Positions 33,209 through 41,481 of a stretch of DNA of 64,000 nucleotides are shown in pieces. Each line of letters opens with the position of its first letter. The stretch's first letter is position 1. The DNA is taken from positions 310,001-374,000 of the forward strand of contig NZ_FRCS01000005.1 of assembly GCF_900143005.1 (NCBI RefSeq), in the 5' to 3' direction. Made by a program: the position numbers and the translations under genes. Under the pieces are notes generated by a model. The model ran no database searches. It worked only from the letters and a program-made list of their open reading frames with translations, and was not told where the DNA came from. The DNA comes from Cryptosporangium aurantiacum. Its GTDB lineage: Bacteria > Actinomycetota > Actinomycetes > Mycobacteriales > Cryptosporangiaceae.

Positions 33209-34105
33209 TTAGCGCGTATCAGCGCCACGCGGATCTGAGAAGCGGGGAACCAGCGTCGGGTCGCCGAAGACCGTGATCGCCGCGATGCCGTCCACCCGGC
33301 AATCCAACACCGCGAGACCCCACGGCTCCCCGCGAAGATACGCACCGGCTGCGGGCTGCCCGTTGGCAATTGTCGGCTCCATCCGCCAGTCGCCGGGTTC
33401 GCCCACGGCCTCGGTCAGCACCGGGACGCAGGCCCGGATGCCGTCGTACCAGCGCGTCCCCGGAACCAGCTCGAGGGCCGCGTCTCGGCGGAGGACCGCG
33501 GTGAGCGCGGCGACGTCGGCCTTCTGGAACGCGACCAGGTAAGCCTCCAGTTGACGCTGCGCCGCGGGGCTTCGCGGCTCGACGACGTCGTCGGGAGTGG
33601 GCGCGGAGCGGGCCAGCCGTGCGCGGGCCCGCTGCAGGGTGCTTTTCACTGCGGCCTGCGTGACGTCGAGCATCTCCGCGACGTCCGCCGCGGGGAACGC
33701 GAGCACGTCGCGCAGCAGGAGGACGGCCCGCTGGCCGGGCGTCAGCGCTTGGAGCCCGGCGACGAACGCCAGCCGCAGGTCGTCGCGGTCGTCGGCGTAC
33801 GGCTGGATCCAGGCTTCGGGCGGCAGGAACTCCGGCTGGTCCGGCTCCTGCGGGCCACCGAGGCCGGAGGGCAGCGCCCGCCGTTTCCGACTGTCAAGCG
33901 CGGAGAGCGCGACGTTGGTGGCGATCCGGTGCAGCCAGGTCCGCACCGACGCCCGGTGACCGAACGCCGTCCAGCCGCGCCAGGCCCGCAGGTAGGTGTC
34001 CTGCACGGCGTCTTCTGCCTCGTCCCAGGAGCCGAGCATCCGGTAGCAGTGCGCGGTCAGCTCGCGCCGCAACGGCTCGGTCGACTCCTCGAAGCCACCC
34101 GTCAT
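33209..34105 (-). CDS. ECF sigma factor with SnoaL-like domain (TIGR02960 type)
   Basis: About 298 residues: sigma region 2 (LRRELTAHCYRMLGSWDEAE, DAVQDTYLRAWRG), region 4 (LTPGQRAVLLLRDVLAFPAA, DVAEMLDVTQAAVKSTLQRA) and a C-terminal ~100-residue SnoaL/NTF2-like domain (YLVAFQKADVAALTAVLRRD). These ECF factors usually lack a separate anti-sigma factor and are controlled through the C-terminal extension. The ATG at 34105 overlaps the stop of the hydrolase gene (TAATG), so the two are coupled. Confidence 0.93.
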   Translation of the reverse strand: MTGGFEESTEPLRRELTAHCYRMLGSWDEAEDAVQDTYLRAWRGWTAFGHRASVRTWLHRIATNVALSALDSRKRRALPSGLGGPQEPDQPEFLPPEAWIQPYADDRDDLRLAFVAGLQALTPGQRAVLLLRDVLAFPAADVAEMLDVTQAAVKSTLQRARARLARSAPTPDDVVEPRSPAAQRQLEAYLVAFQKADVAALTAVLRRDAALELVPGTRWYDGIRACVPVLTEAVGEPGDWRMEPTIANGQPAAGAYLRGEPWGLAVLDCRVDGIAAITVFGDPTLVPRFSDPRGADTR

Positions 34106-35088
34106 TAGCCCAGTGTGCGGCGCAGCCACGACCCTGCCTTCCCGATCGCGTCGTCGGCGACCGGCGATCGGCCGGCCGCCATCTGGAAGGTGTGCAACTG
34201 CCCGGGGAACACCTCCAGCTCGACGGCCGGCGCCCGACGCGCCAGCAGCCGGGCGTCGTCGAGCAGCGCCTCGTCTCCGCCGACCTGCACGTACGTCGGC
34301 GGCAACCGATCGAGATCGGCGCGGGCCAGGTCCGCAGCCGGCTCGCCGCGGGCGGCGCCGGACGGGTCTGCGGCGGTCAGATTGGCGCCGTTCGAAAAGG
34401 CGCCCACCCGGTCAGCCCCGGCCCGGTCAGCCCCGGCCCGGTCAGCCCCGGCCAGGTCAGTCGCCTCCCGGTCAGCCCCGGCCCGGTCAGCCCCGGCCAG
34501 GTCAGTCGCCTCCCGGTCGGCCTCGGCCAGGTAGGCGCCGGCCAGGTAGGCCGTGGCGAGGCCACGGGTCAGCTCCCGGGTGAAGAACGGGTCGGTACCG
34601 GCGTCGTAACTGGCCCCGCCGGCCGAGAAGTCGACCCACGGCGAGAACAGCACCAGCGCCGCCGGCCGTGCACGCAACGCGATTCCGAGCGCCAGCGTGC
34701 CGCCGCACGAGTCGCCGACCACGGCGACCTGCCGCCCGGTCAGCGTCCGGTAGGCGCTGCTGACCTGGTCCAATTGGGCGGGATACACGTGCTCGGGAAC
34801 CAGCCCGTACTCCACGACCAGCGTCGTCATGCCGGAGGCCAGCGCGAGGTGGCCGAACATCCGCCGATGGGTGGCGATCGAGCCGCTGACGAAACCACCG
34901 CCGTGGATGGCGAGCAACACCTGGTCGTCGGTGCCGCCGGGCGGCCGTAGCCACAGGCCTGGGCCGCTCGGCAGCCGCACCGCCTCCGCCCGGATTCCGT
35001 CGGGCTCGGTCGTCAGGGACTCCCACGGCCGGGTCGAGTCGCCGGCTGCGCGTTCCTGCCAGAGCAGCCGGTTGAGGTCCGTCGTCAT
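34105..35088 (-). CDS. HSL-family alpha/beta hydrolase with pentapeptide-repeat insertion
   Basis: 327 residues. Hormone-sensitive-lipase motifs are complete: HGGG (62-65), GDSCGG with Ser127, GGDEALLDD with Asp about 272 and GQLHTF with His about 301. Between Ser and Asp, residues ~181-258 consist of five-residue units (AYLAG, ADREA, TDLAG, ADRAG, ANLTA) that fit the pentapeptide-repeat pattern A(D/N)Lxx; this is not normal for HSL esterases. They are encoded by a 15-bp tandem DNA repeat. The gene is co-transcribed with the sigma factor that follows. Confidence 0.88.
   Translation of the reverse strand: MTTDLNRLLWQERAAGDSTRPWESLTTEPDGIRAEAVRLPSGPGLWLRPPGGTDDQVLLAIHGGGFVSGSIATHRRMFGHLALASGMTTLVVEYGLVPEHVYPAQLDQVSSAYRTLTGRQVAVVGDSCGGTLALGIALRARPAALVLFSPWVDFSAGGASYDAGTDPFFTRELTRGLATAYLAGAYLAEADREATDLAGADRAGADREATDLAGADRAGADRAGADRVGAFSNGANLTAADPSGAARGEPAADLARADLDRLPPTYVQVGGDEALLDDARLLARRAPAVELEVFPGQLHTFQMAAGRSPVADDAIGKAGSWLRRTLG
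34411..34560. repeat. 15-bp tandem repeat, ten units, inside the hydrolase gene
   Basis: Ten consecutive 15-base units beginning GTCAGCCCCGGCCCG, several identical and others diverged in blocks (GTCAGTCGCCTCCCG occurs twice). As 15 is a multiple of three, the reading frame is kept and each unit encodes one pentapeptide. Confidence 0.95.
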
Positions 35089-35137
35089 ACCGGAATAGAC
35101 CGCCGCGAGGTGGCGAAGGAATCGGGTGACGGCGAGG

Positions 35138-35524
35138 TCATACCTCCACGTGCAGTCGATCAGCCAGATGCCCCTGGAAATGCGGGCACGTCATGAGGTC
35201 GTCGTGCGGGCATTCCAGGCCACCTTCCAGCATGTCGAGCGCGGCCTGGGCCCTGGCGATCCGCGCCAGCAACCGGTCGCGGTGGCGGGCCATCACCTCG
35301 TGGCGGGCCGGGGCGGACCGGACGGCGAGCATCGTCCGGATGTCCGCGAGCCCGAAACCCGCCTCCTTCGAGATCAGGATCGCCGCCACCCGGTACAGGT
35401 CCGCGTCGGTGTAGCGGCGACGGTCGCCCGCGCGGGCCGGCGTCAGCAGGCCCTCCGCCTCCCAGTGCCGCAGGACGTGCGTCGGCAGCCCGAACTGAGC
35501 CGCCACCTCGCCGATTGACTTCAT
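35138..35524 (-). CDS. MerR-family regulator
   Basis: 128 residues from ATG 35524. The N-terminal winged helix (SIGEVAAQFGLPTHVLRHWE, then DRRRYTDADLYRV) precedes a dimerisation helix and a C-terminal CPHDDLMTCPHF segment with two Cys and two His that may bind a metal or sense redox. It is divergent from a methyltransferase gene 28 bases away. A palindrome overlaps its own start codon. Confidence 0.92.
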   Translation of the reverse strand: MKSIGEVAAQFGLPTHVLRHWEAEGLLTPARAGDRRRYTDADLYRVAAILISKEAGFGLADIRTMLAVRSAPARHEVMARHRDRLLARIARAQAALDMLEGGLECPHDDLMTCPHFQGHLADRLHVEV

Positions 35525-35538
35525 GTCGACATTAAGTC
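35517..35538. promoter_or_regulatory. 22-bp palindrome over the MerR start codon
   Basis: GACTT at 35517-35521 and AAGTC at 35534-35538 flank the perfect core ATGTCGACAT (35523-35532); 20 of 22 positions are symmetric. It covers the MerR start codon and lies just before the methyltransferase, a candidate autoregulatory operator for both. Confidence 0.65.
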
Positions 35539-35552
35539 GCACGCTGAGGTCC

Positions 35553-36239
35553 ATGTCCACGTTGCTCACGCTCCTCGACGCTTTCGACGACCTGCCCTGG
35601 GCGCGTAGCCTGCGGGAACACACCTATCAAGCGCTCGGCGACACCGTCGTCGACGTCGGCTGCGGATCCGGCCGGGCCGTCGGCGAGCTGGCCGCCCGCG
35701 GGGTGACCGCCATCGGCATCGACCTGGATCCCGCCATGATCGAGGTCGCCGTCGAGCGCTGGCCCGCGGCCGAGTTCCACGTTGCCGACGCCACCGCGCT
35801 GCCTCTCGACGACGGCTCGGTCACCGGCTACCGCGCCGACAAGGTCCTGCACACGCTCGCCGAGCCCGACCGGGCCGTCGCCGAGGCCCGCCGGGTCCTG
35901 GCCAGGAACGGCCGCGCGGTGCTCGCCGGTCAGGACTGGGACACGTTCGTGATCGACTCCGACGATCCCGAGCTCACCCGCAGGCTGGTCCACGCTCGCG
36001 CGGACGGGATGGCCAGCCCGCGGGTCGCCCGCCGGTACCGGAATCTCCTGCTGGACAACGGATTTGTCGACGTCACGGTCGAAGTCCACACGATCGTGTG
36101 GACCGACCTCACCGGGATACCGGTGCTCGCCACGCTCGGAGAAGGCGCCTGGCTCGAGGCCCAAGCCGCCAGAGCACGCGACGACCGGTTGTTCGTCGCG
36201 GTCCCGATCATTCTCGCCGCCGGGACCCGCGCCGCCTGA
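35553..36239 (+). CDS. Class I SAM-dependent methyltransferase
   Basis: 228 residues. SAM motif I is VVDVGCGSGRAVGEL (about 32-46), followed by the acidic end of strand 2 (IGIDLDP) and motif III (HVADATALPLDDGS). It resembles the UbiE/Methyltransf_11 group that methylates small molecules; the substrate is unknown. ATG 35553 is chosen over an in-frame ATG at 35523, which lies in the MerR operator. GAGG precedes it. It is probably controlled by the divergent MerR protein. Confidence 0.9.
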   Translation: MSTLLTLLDAFDDLPWARSLREHTYQALGDTVVDVGCGSGRAVGELAARGVTAIGIDLDPAMIEVAVERWPAAEFHVADATALPLDDGSVTGYRADKVLHTLAEPDRAVAEARRVLARNGRAVLAGQDWDTFVIDSDDPELTRRLVHARADGMASPRVARRYRNLLLDNGFVDVTVEVHTIVWTDLTGIPVLATLGEGAWLEAQAARARDDRLFVAVPIILAAGTRAA

Positions 36240-36242
36240 CCG

Positions 36243-37031
36243 TCAGGTCAGACGCCGATAGCGACGCGCGGACAGCGGCACGAAGACCGCGAGCAGCAGC
36301 ACGGACCACCCGATCGCCAGCAGCATCGCGTGTTCGGACAGCCAGCTCTGCCCTTCCCAGCCGGGGTTGCCGAACAGCTCGCGGGTCGCCGTGGCCGTCG
36401 CCGACAGCGGGTTGGCTTCCGCCAGGGTGCCCAGCCAGCCGGGCATCGTTTCCGGGGCGATGAAGACGCTGGAGAGGAAGCCGAGCGGCCAGACCAGGAT
36501 CTGCAGCGCCATGAGGGTCTCCGGACGGCCGGCCACCAGCGCCAGCCAGATGCCGACCCACAGCAGCGCATACCGCAGCAGGAGCAAGAGCGCGATGGCC
36601 AGCAGTGCGTCGCCGATGCCGCGGTGCCAGCGCCAACCGATGGCCAACCCACAGAGCACCATGACGGCCAGTCCCACCGCGGCGTTGAGCATGTCGGCCG
36701 CGCTCCGACCGGTCACGACCGCTGCGGCGGAGATCGGCATCGTCCGCAGCCGGTCGGTGACGCCGCGCGTAGCGTCCGAACTCACCGCAGTGAAGGTGGA
36801 CTCCAGGCCGAAGGCCATCGTCAGGGCGAACATCCCGGGCAGCAGGAAATCCTGGTAGTCCCCACCACCGGGCACCACCATCGCGCCACCGAAGAGGTAC
36901 GCGAACATCAGCAGCACCATGACCGGGAACAGCAGGCCGAGGAGCAGCTGCGCGGGTTGGTGCCTCCAGTGCAGAACCGCCCGCCGCGTGAGCGTCATGC
37001 TGTCGGCAGCGATCCAGTAGGCCGTGGTCAT
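36243..37031 (-). CDS. ABC-2 type exporter permease (DrrB-like)
   Basis: 262 residues with six membrane helices. The TADSMTLTRRAVLHWRHQP start, the FALTMAFGLESTFTAVSSD segment and the ETMPGWLGTLAEANPLSATA motif are typical of daunorubicin-resistance DrrB permeases, which export drugs or lipids. Its start overlaps the stop of the ATPase gene by four bases. Confidence 0.93.
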   Translation of the reverse strand: MTTAYWIAADSMTLTRRAVLHWRHQPAQLLLGLLFPVMVLLMFAYLFGGAMVVPGGGDYQDFLLPGMFALTMAFGLESTFTAVSSDATRGVTDRLRTMPISAAAVVTGRSAADMLNAAVGLAVMVLCGLAIGWRWHRGIGDALLAIALLLLLRYALLWVGIWLALVAGRPETLMALQILVWPLGFLSSVFIAPETMPGWLGTLAEANPLSATATATRELFGNPGWEGQSWLSEHAMLLAIGWSVLLLAVFVPLSARRYRRLT

Positions 37032-37981
37032 CGGGCACGTCCTTCCGCGGTCAGGGACAGGAAGACCTCGTCCAGAGTGGGTTTCCGGATGGCGATGTCT
37101 GCCGCCGCGAGACCGTGCTCGCTCAGGACGCGGACCGCTTCCGAGAGCGCGGCGACGCGATCCGTCACCGCGACGCTCACCCGGAGGTGGTCCGCGTCCG
37201 AACGCGGCTGTCCGACGCCGACGCGAGCGAGCAGTTCGGTGGCGGCGTCGAGTTGATCCGGTGTTTGCAGGACGACGTCGATGTGGTCGTCGCCGAGCCG
37301 TCCTTTGAGCTCGTCAGCCGTCCCGGACGCGATCGCGCGGCCGTGGTCGATCACCGTGATGTTGTGTGCGAGCTGGTCGGCTTCCTCCAGGTACTGCGTG
37401 GTGAGCACGATCGTCGTGCCGTTCGCCACCAGCGACCGGACGACTCGCCACACCTCGTTGCGCGCCCGGGGGTCGAGGCCGGTGGTGGGCTCGTCGAGGA
37501 AGAGCACGACCGGTTCGATTAGGAAGCTCGCCGCGAGGTCGAGGCGTCGGCGCATGCCCCCGGAGTAACTCGCGACCGGCTTGCGACCCGCCTCGGCGAG
37601 GTCGAACCGCTCCAGCAGTTCGTCCGCCCGGCTCCGGGCCGCGGAGGCGCCCAGGTGGTAGAGGCGGCCGAAGATCTCCAGGTTCTGCCGCCCGCTGAGC
37701 TGCTCGTCGACGCCGGCCTGCTGCCCGACCAGGCCGATCCGGCTACGGACCTGGTCGGGAGCTTGCCGGACGTCGAAACCCGCGACCCGCGCGAGACCCT
37801 CATCCGGACGCAGAAGCGTGGCGAGGATGCGTACCGCGGTGCTCTTACCCGCACCGTTCGGACCGAGCAGGCCGTGCACGGTGCCGGCCGGCACCGCGAG
37901 ATCGAACCCGTCGAGGGCGACGCTCGCCCCGAACCGCTTGGTAAGCCCTTCGACGAGGACCGCGAGATCGTTCGTCGTCAT
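37028..37981 (-). CDS. ABC exporter ATP-binding protein (DrrA-like)
   Basis: About 317 residues. Walker A is GPNGAGKST, the signature YSGGMRRRLDLA, Walker B LFLDEPTTGLD, and the C-terminal DrrA regulatory extension includes GRLGDDHIDV and the final PTLDEVFLSLT. ATG 37981 is preferred: AAGGAG is about 11 bases upstream, whereas GTG 37990 would leave only two. It is co-translated with the permease. The divergent MerR-beta-clamp gene likely controls this pair. Confidence 0.94.
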   Translation of the reverse strand: MTTNDLAVLVEGLTKRFGASVALDGFDLAVPAGTVHGLLGPNGAGKSTAVRILATLLRPDEGLARVAGFDVRQAPDQVRSRIGLVGQQAGVDEQLSGRQNLEIFGRLYHLGASAARSRADELLERFDLAEAGRKPVASYSGGMRRRLDLAASFLIEPVVLFLDEPTTGLDPRARNEVWRVVRSLVANGTTIVLTTQYLEEADQLAHNITVIDHGRAIASGTADELKGRLGDDHIDVVLQTPDQLDAATELLARVGVGQPRSDADHLRVSVAVTDRVAALSEAVRVLSEHGLAAADIAIRKPTLDEVFLSLTAEGRAR

Positions 37982-38003
37982 CGCGCTCACATCTCCTTAC
38001 TGC

Positions 38004-38043
38004 GTACGGAGTTGGATGAGCCAAGTATAACCTCTCTCCGTAC
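38004..38043. promoter_or_regulatory. Inverted repeat between drrAB-like genes and the MerR-clamp gene
   Basis: GTACGGAG (38004-38011) and CTCCGTAC (38036-38043) are perfect 8-base inverted repeats 24 bases apart. Between and beside them TATACTT and TTTACG on the - strand have the look of a -10/-35 pair for the exporter. Candidate operator. Confidence 0.6.
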
Positions 38044-38109
38044 AGCGTAAAGAGTTTCCTGGAGCGCCTGCTTGACCTTCGAGCTGCTCGAACGTCCAGA
38101 ATCCGGACC

Positions 38110-39129
38110 ATGCCGGAGATCGAGCCACTGCTGAGCATCGGAAGCTTCGCCCGTCGCGTCGGACTGGCGCCGAGCGCACTGCGCTTCTACGACGACTGCG
38201 GCGTACTGCACCCCATCGAGGTCGACCCCGCTACCGGCTACCGCTACTACGCGCCGGAGCAGACGTCCCGTGCGGTGCGGATCCGGCAGCTCCGCGAGGC
38301 CGGACTGCCGCTGATCGACACGCTGGTCGTCCTCGACGGAAGCGAGGACGAGGCGCGAGCGGTGCTGGCCGCGTACGCCCGCCGCGCCCGGACCGCCGCC
38401 GATCAGGCAGACCAACTCCTCCGGGGCGCCGGAGCCGGCGCCGGCGCTGCGCCCCGCGCGTCGGTCGGTGGGCCGGAGCTCGCCAGCGCGATCCGCCAGG
38501 TGACGCCGTCCGCCGACACGACGTCGATCCATCCGGTCCTCCGTGGCGTCCTGCTGGAGATCGACGGGACGGAAGTCCGGCTGGTGGCCACCGACCAGTA
38601 CCGGCTGGCCGTTCGGGTGCTACACCCCCGGACGCCCTCCGAAGGAGCCGTCCGAGCGGTGCTGGAGCACGCGGGCCTGGTCGAGTTGGCCGGCTGGGCG
38701 GTCCGGCAGCCGGAGGTCGTCCTGGAGATCGGTGCGTCGGGCGTGCGGGCGCAGGACCGGGACCTGCCGGTGCTCGACGCGGAGTACCCGGCCTACCGCA
38801 TAGTGCTGGACGCCCTGCCGCCCGTCCGACACCGGGTCATCGCCGGTCGCCAGGTGATCTGCGCGGCGATCGCTGCGGCCGCTGACGCCGCCCACGTGGT
38901 GCTGTGCACCGACGAGCAGCACCTGGCGGTGGCCGACCGTCTGGTGCCGGCCGTCTGTACCGGACCGCCCCTGCAACTCGCGTTCGACCCCCGCGTCCTG
39001 CTGCCCGCGCTGGAGGCCGGTGTCGGCCCGGACGTGTTGCTGGAGGTCGCGTCACCGGTCGAGCCCGTTGTCGTGCGCTCCGCCGACCAGGGCACGTTCA
39101 CCACGCTCGTCATGCCCGTTCGCGTCTGA
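38110..39129 (+). CDS. MerR helix-turn-helix fused to DNA polymerase III beta-clamp-like domains
   Basis: 339 residues. Residues 1-75 are a MerR DNA-binding domain (SIGSFARRVGLAPSALRFYD, then GYRYYAPEQTSRAVRIRQLR), and 76-115 a dimerisation helix and Gly/Ala linker. From about 120 the sequence follows DnaN domains II and III: VLRGVLLEIDGTEVRLVATD and YRLAV, then AEYPAYRIVLDALPPVRHRV, LAFDPRVLLPALEAG and a terminal TLVMPVRV. Clamp domain I is absent, its place taken by MerR. The clamp part may have become a ligand-binding or oligomerising module. It is divergent from the exporter genes. Confidence 0.9.
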   Translation: MPEIEPLLSIGSFARRVGLAPSALRFYDDCGVLHPIEVDPATGYRYYAPEQTSRAVRIRQLREAGLPLIDTLVVLDGSEDEARAVLAAYARRARTAADQADQLLRGAGAGAGAAPRASVGGPELASAIRQVTPSADTTSIHPVLRGVLLEIDGTEVRLVATDQYRLAVRVLHPRTPSEGAVRAVLEHAGLVELAGWAVRQPEVVLEIGASGVRAQDRDLPVLDAEYPAYRIVLDALPPVRHRVIAGRQVICAAIAAAADAAHVVLCTDEQHLAVADRLVPAVCTGPPLQLAFDPRVLLPALEAGVGPDVLLEVASPVEPVVVRSADQGTFTTLVMPVRV

Positions 39130-39135
39130 GAGGCC

Positions 39136-39561
39136 GTGCCCATGGATCCGCAGAACCCCGTCGTCCACCTGTGCAGCGAGGGCATGCTGGCAGAGGCCGA
39201 CGGCCGGACGGCCGACGCCCGCACCCACTACGAGCAGGCGTATCACGTCGCGGCCGACGACTACGAGGCCTGCATCGCGGCGCACTACCTCGCCCGGCAG
39301 CAGTCGACGCCGGAGGACAGCCTGCGGTGGAACGAGGAGTGCTTGCGCCGGGCCGAGCTCGTGGGTGACGACCGGGTGCGCGCGTTCTATCCGTCCCTGC
39401 ACGGCAACATCGCCCACGCGTACCAGCAGCTCGGCCGAGAGGATCGTGCGTACGAGCACTACGTGCTCGCGAGCTCCCGGATCGGCGACCTCCCGCCGGA
39501 CGAGTACGGGGACGCCGTCCGGCAGGCGATCGCCGACGGTCTGCGCACGACAGCGCCCTAG
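39136..39561 (+). CDS. TPR-like small protein
   Basis: 141 residues, all helical, with TPR-like pairs (GRTADARTHYEQAYHVAAD, then ALHGNIAHAYQQLGREDRA-like helices). It starts six bases after the MerR-clamp gene, so the two are co-transcribed; a protein-interaction role with the fusion protein is possible. GTG 39136 or ATG 39142 could be the start. No catalytic motif. Confidence 0.8.
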   Translation: MPMDPQNPVVHLCSEGMLAEADGRTADARTHYEQAYHVAADDYEACIAAHYLARQQSTPEDSLRWNEECLRRAELVGDDRVRAFYPSLHGNIAHAYQQLGREDRAYEHYVLASSRIGDLPPDEYGDAVRQAIADGLRTTAP

Positions 39562-39580
39562 GATCGCTACATTCCAGACC

Positions 39581-40339
39581 ATGGCTCACGTGACCTCGCG
39601 CGACGGCACACGCATCGCCTACGAACGTGTCGGCGCCGGGCGTCCCGTCGTTCTGGTGGACGCCGCCGGGCACTTCCGCGCGAACAGTTCCCTCGGTGAG
39701 CTGGCCGATCTCCTGGCACCCGACTTCACCGTCTACCGGTACGACCGGCGCGGACGCGGCGAGAGCACCGACACACCGCCGTACGCTCCGGCGCGCGAGG
39801 TCGAGGATCTCGGCGCTCTCCTCGACGAAGCCGGTGCGCCGGCGGGTGTCTACGGCTACTCGTCCGGGTGCTTGGTCGGGTTACACGCCGCGGCGGCCGG
39901 ACTTTCCGTCCGACGGCTCGTCCTGCTGGAGCCGTCGCTGGACCCCGCAGCGGACTCGACCGAACAGCGAGCCTTCACCAGCAGGCTGCAGGCGCTGGCG
40001 GGCGCGGAGGCGGTCGAGTTGTTCCTGACGAGCATCGGTGTGCCCGCCGACATGCTCCCGGGCATGCGGGGCACACCGCACTGGGACGCGATGGTGTCGG
40101 TGGCGCACACGCTGGCGTACGACAGCGCGCTGAGCGAGGCCACCGACACGAACGTGCTCGACCGCGTCCTGACGCCCACGCTGGTGATCGACAGCGTCTC
40201 CACCAGCGCCGACCTCGCCGGAATGGCGGCGACCGCAGCCGACCTGTTGCCCAACGCCGTCCACCGCAGCCTGCCCGGAGAGTGGCACAGCGTCCCCGCG
40301 ACCGTCCTCGCCCCCGTGGTGGCGGACTTCCTGCGTTAA
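39581..40339 (+). CDS. Alpha/beta hydrolase
   Basis: 252 residues. VVLVDAAGHFR replaces the usual HG oxyanion motif, YDRRGRGES is typical, and GYSSGC holds the nucleophile Ser. TLVIDSVSTSADL may hold the acid and GEWHSVP the His. Small esterases and lactonases of this kind are common in actinomycetes; the substrate is unknown. ATG 39581 is chosen as the first codon of homology (MAHVTSRDGTRIAYER). It follows the TPR gene by 19 bases and may be in the same operon. Confidence 0.88.
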   Translation: MAHVTSRDGTRIAYERVGAGRPVVLVDAAGHFRANSSLGELADLLAPDFTVYRYDRRGRGESTDTPPYAPAREVEDLGALLDEAGAPAGVYGYSSGCLVGLHAAAAGLSVRRLVLLEPSLDPAADSTEQRAFTSRLQALAGAEAVELFLTSIGVPADMLPGMRGTPHWDAMVSVAHTLAYDSALSEATDTNVLDRVLTPTLVIDSVSTSADLAGMAATAADLLPNAVHRSLPGEWHSVPATVLAPVVADFLR

Positions 40340-40382
40340 TGCAGCACGGTCGAAGCGAGGTGGCCCGCTACGGTGTCCGGCC

Positions 40383-40805
40383 ATGACGTTCTGGCAGTTG
40401 ACGATCGACGCGCACGATCCCGCACTCCTCGCCCGGTTCTGGGCGCCGGCGCTGGGTTACCAGGCCACGCCGCCGAGCGAGCCGGACACCACATGGAACG
40501 CCCACTACCATGCCCTACCGGCCACCGCGGACGACCGCATCTTCGACCCGGCCGGACGGAAGCCCCCGATCTGGTTCCAGCGGGTGCCCGAGTCCAAGGC
40601 GGGCAAGAACCGGCTGCACCTCGACCTCTACCCGACCGAGCGGGACGACACGCTGCCGATCGACCGCCGGATCGCGATCGTGGAAGCCACGGTCGCCGAA
40701 CTGGTCGAGCGAGGCGCCACGGTCGCACACCGGATGCATCCCGATGACACCGACTACTGGGTCGTGATGCATGACCCCGAGGGCAACGAGTTCTGCGTCA
40801 GCTGA
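40383..40805 (+). CDS. VOC-family (glyoxalase-like) protein
   Basis: 140 residues of two VOC modules: the first opens MTFWQLTIDAHDPALLARFW, and the second HLDLYPTERD ends DPEGNEFCVS. The His and Glu in these strands are the usual metal ligands. The family includes glyoxalases, dioxygenases and fosfomycin/bleomycin resistance proteins; no specific activity can be assigned. Its 3' end overlaps the convergent anti-sigma-like gene by eight bases. Confidence 0.92.
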   Translation: MTFWQLTIDAHDPALLARFWAPALGYQATPPSEPDTTWNAHYHALPATADDRIFDPAGRKPPIWFQRVPESKAGKNRLHLDLYPTERDDTLPIDRRIAIVEATVAELVERGATVAHRMHPDDTDYWVVMHDPEGNEFCVS

Positions 40806-41481
40806 TGTTCTCGGCGATCGCGGTCAGCTCGTCGACCGGCACGTCCATGGCGCCGCTGATCGTGATCACCACGCCGTCGTCGGTGGTGATCACGGCCGTG
40901 TGAACGGTGCCTTCGGAGCCGACATCGGCGAACAACTGCACCCGTCCGGCCGGCACGTCGAATGCCCGGACCGGAGTCCTGCGGTAGGACTCCCACCCGA
41001 CCAGCCACTCGGTGATCTGCGCCCGGTCGACCGTCGGGGTCGTGGCCTGCGGCCGGAGCACGGTGATCCACAACCACATGCCGACGCCCCGGTCGAAACG
41101 GCGCGCGGTCATCGTGGCAGTCGGATCTCCCGCCCCCGCGGTCGGGCAGTCGTACGGACGTGCGGAGACGGCGCAGGTGGACGAGCTGTCCGGGGGAACC
41201 GCGCGAGCGCCTTCCGGCACGTAGCCGATCACGAATCCGTCCAGCCGGTCTTCCGCGGGCGGTGCGACGACAACCGTGTCGGTCCCGCCCGCGAAGACGA
41301 CGTTGATCACCAGCAGGACGACGCCGACCGCGGCCGCCAGCGCTCCACCCGCCGCGGCGCGTCGCAGGGCCCGCCGTCGCCGCACGCCCCGCCGCACTCC
41401 GACGACGAACTCCTCAGTCAGCGGGATGTCCCAGCCGGCCTCGGCCAGAAGCTCCTGCGGTTCCTCAGGCACGGCGTTCAC
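40798..41481 (-). CDS. Membrane-anchored probable anti-sigma factor
   Basis: 227 residues. A short cytoplasmic N-terminus (about 45 residues) is followed by a basic patch (RRGVRRRRALRR), one membrane helix (about 42-62) and an outer domain with two Cys (STCAVSARPYDCPT) that may form a disulfide. It is encoded directly after an ECF sigma gene with a four-base overlap, the standard sigma/anti-sigma arrangement. No zinc-anti-sigma HxxxCxxC motif is present, so the assignment is by context. Confidence 0.78.
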   Translation of the reverse strand: MNAVPEEPQELLAEAGWDIPLTEEFVVGVRRGVRRRRALRRAAAGGALAAAVGVVLLVINVVFAGGTDTVVVAPPAEDRLDGFVIGYVPEGARAVPPDSSSTCAVSARPYDCPTAGAGDPTATMTARRFDRGVGMWLWITVLRPQATTPTVDRAQITEWLVGWESYRRTPVRAFDVPAGRVQLFADVGSEGTVHTAVITTDDGVVITISGAMDVPVDELTAIAENIS

